A DNA stretch of 64,000 nucleotides from Urechis unicinctus (GCA_034190875.2 CM067349.1:27150397-27214396), one strand, 5' to 3'; shown: positions 36,041 to 48,640, counted from the stretch's first letter. Numbers and translations: made by a program. Notes: generated by a model from the sequence alone, not told the origin.

Positions 36041-37140
36041 CCAATAGCAGGAGTAAACACGACGCCGAGATCAAAGAGATCTCGCGCGCAGTGCCTGCCT
36101 CGGCGAGATCGCCACGAGATCTGTGTCTCGCTCACATTTCAGTTCGGCAAGTTGAGGCGTTAGCTGCTGTGCGAGGAACTTCATTTTCTTTTTCGAAAAC
36201 TTTCACCAGTATCACCAAACCTGATGGATTTGCCCGACGAGGTAATTAATTATATTTCAATAAACACGCTGATTATCATAGTTTCCTTTTTCGGGTAATC
36301 AATATGTTTTATTCGATTAAAGTTTGCAAGTGTTTATTCCGCATCGAGACGCATATTTTCGGCTTGGAACTTCGACATATATTTTTCTATCTCTTGATAT
36401 TTGTGAAATATTCCCGTAAAAATATTCTTGGTATTCGTTGACTGAACAAAGACAAATCGAATGGTCACGATTATTAAGCTGTTAAATGTGTACTTTTTAT
36501 TTTATTGAGCTGAATACGTGAGCGATAATACCTTGAATTCGAACAATTCGTCGAATCTCAAGCTTCCAGAATTTTTCAAATTAATCAAAAACTATGTTGT
36601 ATTGTTTGACAAGATAGCGGCACAATTGCCTTAACCAATAACCAAACAGAATCCATTATCAATAATTGTAAATATCCTTATAGTTTACTCCAAATGCGAC
36701 GTATATTTGACATCCAATAAATGGGCGATTTGGTATATTTGACAGTCCAATATGGCTGACAGTGGGCTAACTATAATTTGAATATGAGTTTTGTAATTTT
36801 ACTTTGTGTCTACCGGTGGACTCATATGTACTGAATTTAATGCAATGTCATGGGAATATTATATGGTAAACTAACATATAACTTGGAATATGAGTTCAAT
36901 TTGTTTTCCCAGCAAAAATTTGTGGCAGGAACTTTGTGTCTAGTGCTCTTGTAGAATATCATATGTATCGCCAATGAATTTAATTGGCCCTTGGAATTAC
37001 CGGTGATGTGATTCAATGGTCGGTTCAAATATTATGTGTTGGTGGAACTGTGGTATCTTGAGAACATATTAGAGTTAACCTTTATCTTTTTATCCAGGGC
37101 CTTCAACTTCTCCACGGCGTGCTTTGTAGACGACTGGGGG
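36041..37140. other. Non-coding AT-rich stretch within the element region
   Basis: No frames of the element continue here. A GATC/CTCG-rich palindromic patch (36070-36130) marks the switch, followed by AT-rich sequence. It probably replaced or interrupted the element between the ATPase and the polymerase remnants. No gene is seen. Confidence 0.45.
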
Positions 37141-37166
37141 TGAGGCCCAGAAAACCTTTCCAGTTG

Positions 37167-37370
37167 GACCTCGAAAACCCGTACCCGGTACAAAGTCAAA
37201 ATGGCCAAAGGTACCCCAGTCGAAGGTATTTTGTATTACAGATTGAATCTACCCCGTCGAAGCATGAGGCCCAAAAACCCGTCGTACAAGTCGAGAGGCC
37301 ACAAAAACATGCCCCGTAGCGTGGCACATATATACTACCTCTATACACTTAAGTGCCCCCCCCCGGGGGG
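37167..37370 (+). repeat. Dispersed repeat with CCGTCGTACAAG motifs, copy A
   Basis: It shares about 200 bases with the reverse complement of 61727-61948, including AAGCATGAGGCCCAAAAACC and CATATATACTACCTCTATAC. A C/G homopolymer tract follows at once (37356-37370). It sits directly at the truncated end of the polymerase remnant. Confidence 0.8.
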
Positions 37371-38725
37371 TGAGGTCTTCCCGTCGCACCAGACCACTAT
37401 GTAGCCAAACCCGCAGCCTTGATGATCTTGGGTCTTCTGGGTGTTGCTCTTTTCTGGATTGAGTGCTGGCCCTGGGAGCTTTACTGTGAGCACCTCGAAG
37501 TCTGCGTAGATGACGTAGGGGGCGGGAAGTTGCTTTTGCCAGTTCTGGAAGGATAGGATGTTTTTCCCCTCTTCTGGCATGTCTACCCGTACGGCTGTTT
37601 GGCCGACCCCTGCACATTCTGGTTTTGTGGGCCTGGAGGAGGGCTAAGGTGGTGTAGCCGTGGAGGCAACGTTCGCAGAAGAATTTGCGGCCCTCGTATT
37701 TGGTCTGGTTGTAGAGTAGGCGGTTTAGGTTTTTAATCCAGATGTAATGGGATGCTCCGTTGTCCTCGATCAGCATGAGGTTTATGCAGGTGCCGGGGTA
37801 TTTGCTGATCCCGTGGACTATGACGGTTTTCCCATGCCAACCAAATACGTTTAGGCCTAGGTCAAGAGCCTTTTCGATTTTTCCGGCGTGGGAGACCGGG
37901 TTGGGGTACGCCACACCTGAGCCCTTTAGCTTATCTATGAGCCACTGGATGTTGTATTTTGAGGGCCGATGTGGATTCTGGGCAGCTAGGTGGAGGGCTG
38001 AGATGATCGACCATAGTATACGTAGGTCGTCTCGGTTCTTTACGTTTATGATGGCCCCTTTATTTGCCAGTGGTGGGGGTAGATGGAGGAGTTAGGAGCC
38101 GCCTTTTAGTGGTTGATACTTGGCGATGTCGATCCAGGTGGTTTTTACCGCTTTGAACACCCATCCAGAACCTTGATTGGTCCACTTCTCCAGCATCTCC
38201 TGAATTTGGGGGGGGGGGGGGGGGGGGGGGGCGGCTTGGTCCATTGTAGGGTCAATGTCTTCTGGATCTAGAATCACCTGCTGTTTGTTTCGTATGACTG
38301 GAACCATCTTTATCGGTCTTGTAGAGGCTTACCTTGATTGCGAACTGGGTCTTGATGCCGCCTAAGATACTCAGCTCCTCGGTTAGAACTCTGCGCATTT
38401 TCGGTCGCACGCCTTTCTGGAAGATCAGGAGGTCTGAGGCCTTAGGGACGTTCATGACCAATCCTCGCAGTTGGTTCTTGATGGCCCGCTTGGTTCTACT
38501 GAAGTTGAGGTGGGGGGTGGGGACCGGTCTGGGTCGCATGGTGATTGACCTTTGGTGGGGGGTTGGGACCCATCCGGTGGTTGTCCTTGGATGTGGAATT
38601 GGTGTTCTGGAGGCTGACCTTGGACATGGAGCCTGCGCTTTCACCACCTCAGACCAAAGACGTGGTCGTGGGGTCGGCACTGGGGGATGTGGTCTGACTG
38701 GTTCGCCATCCACCTTAGTCCTCAT
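37341..38725 (-). pseudogene. Family B DNA polymerase (protein-primed type) of the element, N-terminal remnant
   Basis: Reading leftwards: 38725-38252 is in one frame, then a shift near 38290. From 38307 the frame continues through a TAA at 38092-38094 to about 37600, and a last shift leads to 37580-37341. Recognisable parts are WTNQGSGWVFK, NVKNRDDLRILWSI, a zinc-finger-like FFCERCLHGYTTLALLQAHK and FQNWQKQLPAPYVIYADFEV. The last contains the DFE of exonuclease motif I. Everything beyond is missing, including the polymerase motifs. A poly-G run of about 24 (38208-38231) codes a proline run. Such polymerases replicate Polintons; this copy cannot be active. Confidence 0.65.
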
Positions 38726-38867
38726 TCTTGTACTTCCTATCGAATGCGTTTTTCTTTTCGAGTGCTGCGAGGGCGACCTTCGTGCATGGGTAGGGCAGTG
38801 GGGCTTGGCCGTGGATTTCAGTATAGTCCGCTTGGGCCTTTGGGGCGCCTTTGCTGTGGGACGTCAT
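38715..38867 (-). CDS. Small element ORF overlapping the polymerase start (50 residues)
   Basis: An intact short frame from ATG 38867 reads MTSHSKGAPKAQADYTEIHG and ends AFDRKYKNED. Its stop overlaps the ATG of the polymerase frame at 38725 by 11 bases. No recognised domain. The compact overlap resembles virus-style gene packing, but chance cannot be excluded at this length. Confidence 0.35.
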   Translation of the reverse strand: MTSHSKGAPKAQADYTEIHGQAPLPYPCTKVALAALEKKNAFDRKYKNED

Positions 38868-41272
38868 TAAGGTTGTGGAATTCTGAAAATGTCCTAAGCA
38901 TAGTACATGCTTCTCCTATTTGGTTGGATTACTAGGCTGATTTCACATAATTTAAACGTTTTCTGACCCTTTAAAATGTGTGCAATTGAATACAATGTGA
39001 ATCTTGTTATAAATTTTAATTGAAAATCTTTGAATGCAAGATAGCTTCGAGGTCTATTGGATTTGATTTGTATAAAAACAAATATTTCAAGCCATGGTTA
39101 ATAAATAATAGGTTAAGAAACTTGGTATCTAACAGTGTCCCTGCTGCTTATATACCACCCGGCGCTGTAGTTACCGTAATAATATGTGGATACCACAGAG
39201 GGGTGAGGTAACTTGCTAAGAGAAATAAGTTAATTATTATTGTATTGCTTAATCAGGCAAAGGGAATTAGTTTTAATTTTGGTCAAAAATATCTTTCTGG
39301 CCACTATTGGGTGCGGGGTAATAAACTCATCACACCTGAGATGCTCATACACAATAAATGTCCAGGCGGCTTGTAATAGTACCAAGGAGCAAAATATGTG
39401 CATAATATCTTGGTAATATCAACACTGCTTGGTCTAGGCAAAGAAACTTCGCCTCTGACAGCGCCGCGCTATTTACTACTTTCGATCTCTCATATCCGCG
39501 CTGTAGCCTAAAGTGGCATCAGATCATCAAAACACCAGGGGCGAGTGCCTTGCCTATGCTTAGTCAGCTCCATTTCCGATCGAGTTGCTGGAGGATTGTG
39601 CCGTTATGATTCGAATTATATTTATATGATATCATAACGTAACAGATCATAACGCCTCAGATTCGCTCGGGCCTAATGCAGGCCTGCGAACACATTTTTT
39701 TATATCTAGTTCATAGCAGTACGAAACTTCGAGAATAAAGCGTCTGAAATGGCCTTTAAGTCATTTCTATAGATGAAGTTGATAACGTTTAGCTGATACA
39801 ATGGTTAATCTGAGCAAATGTAGTCGGAACATTTGTCAAGTGGATTCCATGAAACAACCCAACCCTCGCGCATTTTGAAACATAGGTGCATATGTTCAAA
39901 GAATCACCAATACCTTCTGAATGCGAGCCCTTTGATCTTGTTTCGGGATGCTATTGTTTTTCCAAAGTTGTTTCTTTGGGGTTAGTGGGGAGGGGTGGAT
40001 TTTTCATTTTTTTAGAAACCCTTCACGTGACTTAGTGAGACGCCAATAAAATATCATAAAACCATATGCATAACAACTTATTGATATATTATGCACAGTA
40101 ATTATTGTGGAATGGGGGTAATTTGTATATGAACGAAGAATTGCTTTGCGTTTCGGGCTTTAGGGGAGGGAGAATTACAACCCTAGTTTCTGTTTTGGAA
40201 TAATACATCTTAGATTATCGCCACACGTTGAATGCGGCGGTTACAAATACTGAACATTGAAATGTAATTTCGAGTCCTTTGGTCGATAATCATGCAGATC
40301 GTTACCTTGTTTTTTAAGTAGGTAATAATCTTCAGTTTAACGTCGTTCTGAAATCAGCACGATATTGTGCGCTGATAATAAATACACTGATAAAAGATGT
40401 GTATGCTTTGAGATTGTTGTGAAATTGCCAAATCAAGTGTTATGATGGCTTATATTTTTGACCCCTAACATACCAACCCTCCCCTCACACCCACCCCCTC
40501 CCCCAATATATCCCACATCTTCCCATTTCCCTGAAAAGTATTTCACTTCTAAGGCAGACTCTCTTCATCAATGTGCTAGTGTCCCCATGAGATATGATTG
40601 AAATATAAAAGTGAATGATGAGAACCGAATGCGCACTTTGTATACAAGATTCCAATCACAGGTACATGGCGAACGATTTGTTTTGATTGATGTCAAGTAT
40701 AATATCGGCGTTATATTTTGCCGGACAGAGGAGACCATGTGGTGTTGGACGCAACAGATGATATCATTAATACAAAAGTCTGTAAGATACAAGACGCCAT
40801 GTGGCCGGGGCCCGAGGACCATAACCCTCCCCCCCCCCCCCCCCCTTCCTTCACCTTTCCCACCCTCCCTCTCCCTACCGAGATCATCCCCAATATAGCC
40901 GCCGGGTTCTCCACCTACATTTCTCTCTACCACCAAGTTCTTATCCCAAGCCATGGGAACGCTTCCATGCTTTTGCGTTGAACCGACTTGAAAGTACCAA
41001 ACCTCTATGGATTTTGTCATCTTATTGGTTACCCATAGCTGTTCAATAAACAGATGCTCTATTAGCCCTCACATCAACATTGCCGCCCAGAACAGCTGTG
41101 CAAGACCATGAAACACTTTTGCATTTTAGTGGTGTGCTTTTTATGATGGTGATGTGGAGATGGTTGAAATGAAATCGCAGATGCTCCTTATAGCGCGGTG
41201 TGCATTGGGCGATATTTACACTGTCCAAATGTAGCCTCATTTAGGAAGGATGATAACAGTGGAGAATCAGCA

Positions 41273-41364
41273 TCGTCGCCATCATCATCTCATCATCATC
41301 ATCATCATCAGCATCATCATCAATATCATCGTCGTCGTCATCATCATCATCATCATCATCATCA
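41273..41364. repeat. (ATC)n trinucleotide repeat
   Basis: Imperfect CAT/ATC array of about 30 units with GTC interruptions. Confidence 0.93.
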
Positions 41365-42837
41365 CTTCAACCTATTGCATGTCCATCTACAGTTACTTAG
41401 TAATAATCGAGAAAATGCATGCTCGAGCAGATCAGCACTATGTCATTTATATAATCTTAAAAGGCAAACATCTTCAAGAAGCCCTGATGAAGTAGACCCC
41501 ACGCTCGGCCGTATAACAGCCGGGACATGCGGATGGGTCCCCGGGGGGCGGGGAGGGTGCTCGACAAGACTGGCTGTGTAACCAAGGGTTTATAGCAGCC
41601 ATGATGATGACAATGATGGAAACGCGACCATATGTCAGACGGGAGCCGCGGTAAATACCACAACCCCCCCCCCCCACCCCGCCCGCCCCATTAACCCTTA
41701 CCAATTGGATCTGTAAATGGTGTTGGACGAGTCAACAAGTTAAATGGTATACCACAGCTGTATAGTGGACGCAACGATACTTGTAAGCGCTTGGCATGCC
41801 TTGAAAGCTCTGAGGCTTATAAGGAGTGTATTGCGAGACTATTATAGCAAGCTGTGTCAATGTTTCTGTTAGTTTGCTGACGGGGATAGGTTTCCTGGGT
41901 TTTCGACTTCGATATAATGCCTTGTAACGATGTATCAACTAACATTATCAATATTGAACCTTCCTGTCACGATGTGGTTAGTATCATTGATTAATAAGTC
42001 GTCAAAATATTTATATAGTGTAGCAATAATTGTCGATAGCGCTCTGTGGAGTGGCGTATTGACGAGCAGGGGTGAACAGTTATTTTGGTGGGTTTCGCGT
42101 TCCCTCTTCGGGTGTTTTCCTGGAACAGGATTAAGATGACTTATCGGGAAGGTTGAAGCAGTTAAGAAAACCAGCTGTAATAATATGTTATCGTTTTCAT
42201 TGTGTTTTGAATTTGACACAACTTCACTTTTGTTCCCTTCACTACATTAATCCAAGTGACATTGTTGAGAGTTGATCGTGGTTGGCCAGCACCTGAGCCC
42301 AGGGCTTCTATGTCCTGACAAGCCACTGAGGGTGTTGTCTTGTAAGCTGTGCATCTTGCGACCTCGAAAAAGCTTATTTTAATTTATAGGTGTGAAGCCA
42401 TTCGAAATTGGTGAAAATATAAAAGCCACATCATTTTATTGTAAGTCAATGAGAATTATAGCCTGTTATCTGCGTAGATCAAGAAGTGCTGATGATAACC
42501 GGCACCTTGAGGTTACCCAGACAAATATGTCCATCCTGCATCGACTCGTGCTCCCCCGCTCCCAGGCACAGACAGGCCGCGCGGTCATATGCAGGCAATG
42601 CCCGGTGGGCTGGGATCACTTGGTAAAATATGGACCGCTGGGCTGGGTAAAACAAACGAGAAGGCAAAGGATACCCGGGCCAGTTTGACGACCCAGTCCA
42701 CTACAGCCCAATCTCCGTAAATGTATTACAAAATTACAAAACAATGCAGATGAGGTGCGATTGATGCGTGTTTTAATGAGACAGACAAACGCGAAGCGGG
42801 CCAAGGGTGCCTGGTGTAAGTCAGGATCAAACGACAC

Positions 42838-42930
42838 GATTTTTCAGAGAGTTTCTCGCAATGATAACACGCATGTTAAGTTGACTCATGAATTGTCCAT
42901 TACTAGAGATAAACGGGGTTGCGTGGCGGG
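42838..42930 (+). repeat. Dispersed repeat, copy 1
   Basis: The stretch containing CTCGCAATGATAAC and CTCATGAATTGTCCATTAC is repeated in the same orientation at 63885-63975, with about 85 percent identity by eye. Class unknown. Confidence 0.75.
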
Positions 42931-45585
42931 CTCGCAGCTATTGTCGAAGGTCGATCAAACGATGATACGCCTCCTTGCGAACGCTTACGTTTTTCTTGGG
43001 CAGATAGAACTTAAAATTGAGATCAACCTATTTTCTCATCTCGAATTGGTTCGACTTCAAAATTCAGAGCAATTTTCATTCCAATAATCCACCTTTTAAT
43101 ACACCAATATATTTAAAAAGTCAAAATTTGAAAACATGGTTTCTACAACAGCAGTTTTGTTTAACATCGTGTATGACAAGAAGCGAAGATCGTCATTAAC
43201 ACTCGCTTAAAGCAATTACTAGTGACGTCACTAAACGTCATCCTTTTGAAATATAGACAAAGATGACATTCAAAGACTTTTTCTGAAAATAAACACAATG
43301 ATTATCGAGTTATTTCTGCCATAATATATTACTGGTTTTATTTAGATCCATTTTGAATTAGAGTCAGAATCACTGTTGGTGTTCCGATCCTTAGTTGGAA
43401 TATGTCATGTATGTATATATGTACATATACATGCCTGTGTTTACTGAATACATCCTAGATCTATTTCCATATGAAGGCGCGCCGTTCGCGCCCCATGAGT
43501 CCGTGATGTGCAGCATCTTATTACAACAGCACATCCACATGGACAAGATAACAACAACATTCAACAGCCCCGTAACGACATAACTGGTGCCCCCTGTCTG
43601 CCAGTTTCCTCTTCACTGCCTCCACATTTACCTCAGATTTGACCCTCGAGTCATTAATTACCGTCATATTTAGATTATCATCAATGGCGAATTGTCTTAA
43701 GGGCTCGTTTTAAGACATGAGACAAGTGTTGGATGAGAGATCGAGTGGATGTGGTTAGAGTGAATGGTTATAAGAGGCGGAAATGAAATATTGGTTTAAT
43801 CTCAAGAAGACTGCTGCAGACAGTGGAGTGTAGGTCACGCGACAGACTGCTTCACACGAGCGGACCTATTGAGATCTGACGAGAGGTTGAAGACATGTGA
43901 CACCATGGACAAAACATCATGGTATATTCACTATCGACAAAAATGTGTCTTGTAATTGCAAAGGACCTGTACACAATTTACAATATTCTAAGAAGACTAA
44001 GTATAGTTCTAAAAAAATATTCTGGGTGCTAATGTTCGGTAACCATGACAAAACATGGGCCATATCTGTGCCCAATGAGGCTGCAGCCATAGTGTTGTTT
44101 GTAGCCTCATTCTGATTCCATGCTGTCTGCATTTGATCAGAGGAAGAGCAAGCTCTTGACCGGTGTAATCATATAGGAGCATCCATCATATATTACACGT
44201 TACAAAGCTCCAGAGATTGTTTTCATGATGAATGCTGTCTATATTTATGTAAAGACGTGTGTCTGTCGAGCCTCGTTGGACAAGACCCCGTCCAGGCTTA
44301 CAGTAAGAACTTCACTAACATGGGTAAATTTTCTCTTCACCTTCGTCCGCCACTTACCTGTGATTAAACGGTATTGGGTGAAGATACCTGTATTCGTGAT
44401 TATATGACTGCAGGATGTCTAAGCGTTGATAAGAACAACTTTGCGCGCGAAGAAGAGTGAGCTCGCGCTTTCATCGCGTGGCTAAGGGATTAGGTGTATC
44501 GGTAGTCGGTACAGGAGCACTGCGGGATGAAGGTTGCTACGGAGAGATTTGTGATATAATCTTTTGATTAGTGTATGGTACATGGGGCATTGGGCATTGG
44601 GCGTGAGGTATCTGTACGCTGCTGTATGATACATGGATTATCCTCTTACATAGCTCGTCTGGTTTTCACTGAGTTTTATCTTGTATGAGTGTGGCAACAA
44701 CCGTCGGCAGACGACATGCAGACGCAAAGCCAATCACGTGATGCTGCGCAGACGCAGGACGCATCGATCGACCCGGACACGATCATATGATACTGCACAG
44801 GCGCAACGAGGGATTACCTTATGAGACAGAGACTTTGAAACGAAAACAAATATCAAAGATGATTTATTGGAGCAATAAACGTCCATCATATTACCATGAT
44901 TCTCAAGACTTCGTTCATAAAAAAAGACATAATGGTTGGAACCGTCTAATTATTCACTCACTCACTCATCCACTCACGAACTCGCTAACTCACCCTCCAC
45001 TCTCTCAACCCACAGGGTTGACCCGGAAGCAGTTATCTTCTATCCATAAAGAAACACAAGGGGGACAACGATTTAGCCACCAGCTCACCAAATCTCTTGC
45101 CTCAACCATCTAAAGGTCGTTTATGAGCCTGCGCGCCCCATATCCATTTAAAACATGTCATTCTACTTAACAAAACCACCCGCCCAGACAAATGCTTCCC
45201 AAAGGAATACTTTATTCGAGTTCTAACGCTATTTTAGGCAAATCGCTACTTTGCTGTAGCCGCCAATCGTCAGGGGCAAAAAAAATGGCGAGCTCTAATT
45301 GGTTGAGCGGGGACCCACACGTTAGCCAACCGTTCTTAATCAAAACAAATTAATCCTGAAACTTCTTTTTCACGCATAATCTTTGTTACTAAAAATATTT
45401 TAAGAAATCGTTTAAGCGCAGCCATTAACATTTACATGATCAATTAGTCCATCGCTCGATGTAAAATTTATTAACTTTAGATTGTTGTGGCGAGATTTTG
45501 ATGAGTTGGTGGCTAATCCGCTGTTCCCTTTGGGTTTCTTTATGCATAGAAGATAGCTGTGACAGGGCCAATGCTAACCCCTGTG

Positions 45586-45653
45586 TCTCAACCACTCACT
45601 CACGTACTTACCCACTCACTCGCGTACTTACCCACTCACTCACTCATGGATTG
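45586..45653. repeat. 20-bp tandem repeat, 3 copies
   Basis: Unit CCCACTCACTCGCGTACTTA, ahead of the first bHLH gene. Confidence 0.8.
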
Positions 45654-45663
45654 GCAATGTTGC

Positions 45664-45970
45664 TATAATATAAGGGGTCTGACTTCTCTTAGAGCATGTT
45701 GATCATAACCCCGACGTACACAGCCTGCCATGCACATCCTATACTTGTACATACTCCAACCTTCTACAGTCTGAGAAACAACAGGTGATATAGACTTGTT
45801 TGGCGCAGTTTATTTTATCAAATTAGGGCCAAACTGTACGATAAGCATTCCCCGCACTACGGAACCGACTGATAAGAAATCATCTATATTTATCAGAAGT
45901 AACACTCCTGGCAAAGTTAGATTACTATAAACATTTACTAGCAACATTATTTCTATTGTTATTCTGTAAA
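45664..45970 (+). promoter_or_regulatory. Possible promoter and 5' UTR of the first Ptf1a-like gene
   Basis: A TATAATATAAGG motif at 45664-45675 lies about 300 bases before the start codon. It is the best TATA-like element seen, but there is no independent evidence for a transcription start. Confidence 0.25.
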
Positions 45971-46643
45971 ATGGATTCCGCATCACCGATGATCTTGCAG
46001 CTTCCCGACACTCTCCGATTTGAGTCTGTCTCCCTCGAAACAGACGTAATGACATCCCAATATTGGGACGGATCCAACTCCCTGTCGGATTTCGGTGATT
46101 TGGATGATGCCTGGTCCCCGTCATCTGAAGGGAACTACTCGGATCAAGAGAATAATTTACATTGTCTTGATCCCAACGGTTACGATCCTCAGATCAACGG
46201 CCAGGTGTCAATGATGACGTACGCAAGTGCCGACTTCACAGAACCGCATCATTTCTTGGCATTCCCCAACCCCGATTCGCAACCTCAGTACCAGACGAGT
46301 AGTGACGGCTCTATTAATATCCGCCACACCTCCACGGACGGCTCATCAGAGCATCCAGGTGAGAGGAGAATGGCAGGTAAGCCCTTACTCATTCGACATA
46401 GACACGCAGCCAATCAGCGAGAACGTAAACGTATGAAGACGATTAACGATGCTTTTGAGGGACTGCGGCTAAAGATCCCCTTCGCGTGCAACAACAAGAA
46501 ACTGTCGAAGGTCGATACACTGAGGATGGCCATCAGATACATCCAGGACCTTTCTGACCTCATGAGGTCCGCCGGCGACCCCATGCCCCTCATCAAGAAG
46601 AGGGAAGAGGAGGTCAAGGTCGTCGTCACCAGCCGTGATATCG
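45971..46643 (+). CDS. Ptf1a-like bHLH transcription factor A, exon 1 (residues 1-225)
   Basis: The ATG at 45971 has a good context (AAAATGG). An acidic, Ser-rich N-terminus leads to the bHLH domain at residues 143-199: [20 protein letters not shown] for the basic region and helix 1, [19 protein letters not shown] for helix 2. The N-R-E-R-x-R-M pattern and the NDAFEGLR and KVDTLR blocks are those of the Ptf1a/Fer group, which heterodimerise with E proteins on E-boxes. The exon ends [13 protein letters not shown] plus one base before GTATGAG, phase 1. That is the same place and phase as in the second gene at 54.5 kb. Without splicing the frame would end at 46702. It is diverged from vertebrate Ptf1a in the loop (FACNNKK). 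Confidence 0.85.
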
Positions 46644-46978
46644 GTATGAGACAAAAAATTACGAACGGACGCTATTCTTTCACTCTCCCCACCCCCCCAT
46701 AAAAATATACAACAATGTGGCTGTCATTCTGATGTAGCATCTTAAAGAAGACACAATGCAAATCAAGACATGATTGATTTGGTTTTTGTATTTACTGTAG
46801 ATTTATGTGTGGATGAAGTAGTTAACAAATATCTTAATTAGCCCATGCATTGTTCTGTAGCATACAAATATGTATAAATATGATTTTGGGGAGCTCTTTC
46901 CGTGTCACGCGGGCCATGCTGGTAATGTGCTGGTTTTCGTTTGTAATTAATTAACGTCCACTTTATGTTATCTGACAG

Positions 46979-47208
46979 ATTTGCCATTTTCCTTCTCCTG
47001 TGACGACCTTTGCCGTCCACAAGAAATCTTCAGTCATTCACTTTCCTGGCAGGATACCCGTGACAGCGCGCCCTGGCGTGACACGCGGGATGGCACATCT
47101 TGGCAGGGTACACGGACATGTTCATCGCCTGGATACGTCGTGCGCACCACTCTCTGGGTGCCTGCCCCGCCATCACAGTCTGAACTTTATGATCTTCGGC
47201 AGCAATGA
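46979..47208 (+). CDS. Ptf1a-like bHLH transcription factor A, exon 2 (residues 225-300)
   Basis: The acceptor TCTGACAG at 46971-46978 joins in phase 1 and gives DLPFSFSCDDL, then FSHSLSWQD and, near the end, RTTLWVPAP before TGA. HSLSW matches the C1 tryptophan motif of Ptf1a, and LWVP is a looser match to the C2 motif (VWTP). In vertebrates these motifs bind RBPJ or RBPJL in the PTF1 complex. Between them lies a three-fold nine-residue repeat starting at each tryptophan (248, 257, 266). The intron is 335 bases. The exon rests on splice signals, phase and the motif match to the second gene. Confidence 0.75.
47047..47127 (+). repeat. In-frame 27-bp repeat, three copies, carrying a tryptophan motif
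   Basis: TGG codons at 47047, 47074 and 47101 begin three 27-base units coding WQDTRDSAP, WRDTRDGTS and WQGTRTCSS. The bases show clear similarity between units with many third-position differences. Confidence 0.8.
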
Positions 47209-47950
47209 CGCGAATGTCAATCGTGATATGCCGGGAAACATACCGCAATCGATGCTTTTACTAGCTGTATATTTATTAACCGCATCATATTGGTCTTAGC
47301 GTAAAAAAAACTGTTTTCCTGACTTGATTTTTCATACTTTTAATGTCTGAGTCTTGGTATGGAACATTGCGACGGCCTGGTGTTTCCCGCGTAGCTTGAG
47401 AAGCAGGATATATTCTGCAGGCAATTTATTCGATAATTACCTTATCTACAATACGTCTTTCAAGGCAGATACAGATATGCGATCATATAGAACTAACTGG
47501 CTCAACTCAATCTTACTGGTGTATTATCCGTATATTATAACAAGAACTTCGCTAGATATCGCTCATGTACACCGGTGATGATATCGCTAAGACGTTAGCC
47601 AAATACAGGAGGAGACTTATCATAGTGTTGAGATACCGGGCGAGATAAGATGTTGAGTGGTCTTGTGGACGGAAGGGGTTGTAGATAGCTACTGGCTGGC
47701 CGCGTGCGATCAAAAACCCATCAAGCGGCTCAAACGGCGTAGATAGCAAGGAAGGGACAGTAATCCAGGCGCCTTAATGTAACTGATTGAGTGGGGGTGG
47801 GGGAGTCAGGAATGACGCCTCGTCAAGAGGTGAGTACTTGTGAAGGTGTCGATTATGAGATGTCTGCTCATCTGGTTAGTCAAGAGCTGTCGACGCCATT
47901 CCTATCACCAGAGTGCCGACATATATTTCTCCTCGTCTTCAGCTGACTTT

Positions 47951-48176
47951 CTATCTCTCTCTCTCTCCTGTCGCACTCTTTCTATTGCTTCAGTCCTTTG
48001 GTTTTATTAGATCATTCCCTCGTGTCTGGCTGTCTTTTTATTCATACCTATCTACGCCCCCCTCTCTGTCTCACACGCAGACACACACACACACACACAC
48101 ACAACACACACACACACACACACATCTCCCCTCTCCCTCTCTCTCTCCCTATCTGCGCGCTCTCCCCTCTCTCTGC

Positions 48177-48210
<34 letters not shown>

Positions 48211-48290
48211 CTTTCTAGGGCTCCCATTTTTTAATTCTCTCTCTCTCTCTCCTCTCTCTCTCGCTCTCTCTCTATATCTATAGATCTATA

Positions 48291-48375
<85 letters not shown>

Positions 48376-48640
48376 CTATCTATCTATCTATCTCTATCTA
48401 TCTATCTTCTATCTATCTAGCTCTCTATATCTATCTATTTCTCCACGTTTCTCTCCATCCCTCTCACTCATTCTCTCTCTCAATCTCTCTCTCTTTCTCT
48501 CTGTTTCTATTTCCCTCTATCTCTCTTTTATTTTCTCTCTTTCTCTCTCTCTCTTTCTCTCTGTTTCTATCTATCGATTTCTCTTTCTCTCTTTTCCTCT
48601 CTCTCTATCTATGTCTCTCTCTCACACACTACCTATTTCT
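47951..48640. repeat. Compound microsatellite: CA, CT and CTAT arrays
   Basis: A CT-rich lead is followed by two (CA)n runs (48075-48124), (CT)n (48125-48280), about 30 copies of CTAT (48285-48420) and a mixed pyrimidine tail. One strand is almost free of purines outside CA and CTAT runs. Confidence 0.95.

Larger units (their letters stand above)
30371..38867. mobile_element. Decayed Polinton/Maverick-like (adinto-like) virus element
   Basis: About 8.5 kb carries remnants of proteins that occur together in Polinton-type elements: a capsid-type protein, a packaging ATPase, a coiled-coil/membrane protein, other element-specific proteins and a family B DNA polymerase. Gene order is: unknown (minus), unknown (plus), coiled-coil/membrane (minus), capsid (plus), ATPase (plus), then a non-coding insert, then polymerase (minus) and a small frame (minus). 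All have stops, frameshifts or truncations, so the copy is dead. No integrase or adenain-type protease was seen. Outer boundaries are uncertain: the left limit is taken from the inverted-repeat block and the right from the last element-like frame. Confidence 0.65.
38868..45663. other. Gene-free stretch
   Basis: AT-rich sequence with a CGTTATGAT palindrome cluster (39602-39654), a C-tract (40829-40846), an ATC array (41273-41364), a dispersed repeat (42838-42930) and short CACT repeats near 44950. Open frames within it, such as 42755-43087 or 43897-44115, have no recognisable content. Confidence 0.45.

Noticed and set aside
37201-37404. Shared peptide-like frame (RPKNPSYKS) in both copies of the CCGTCGTACAAG repeat
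   Set aside because: The same frame is open in the inverted copy at 61.7-62.0 kb, but most differences between copies change the amino acid, so purifying selection on a peptide is not supported.
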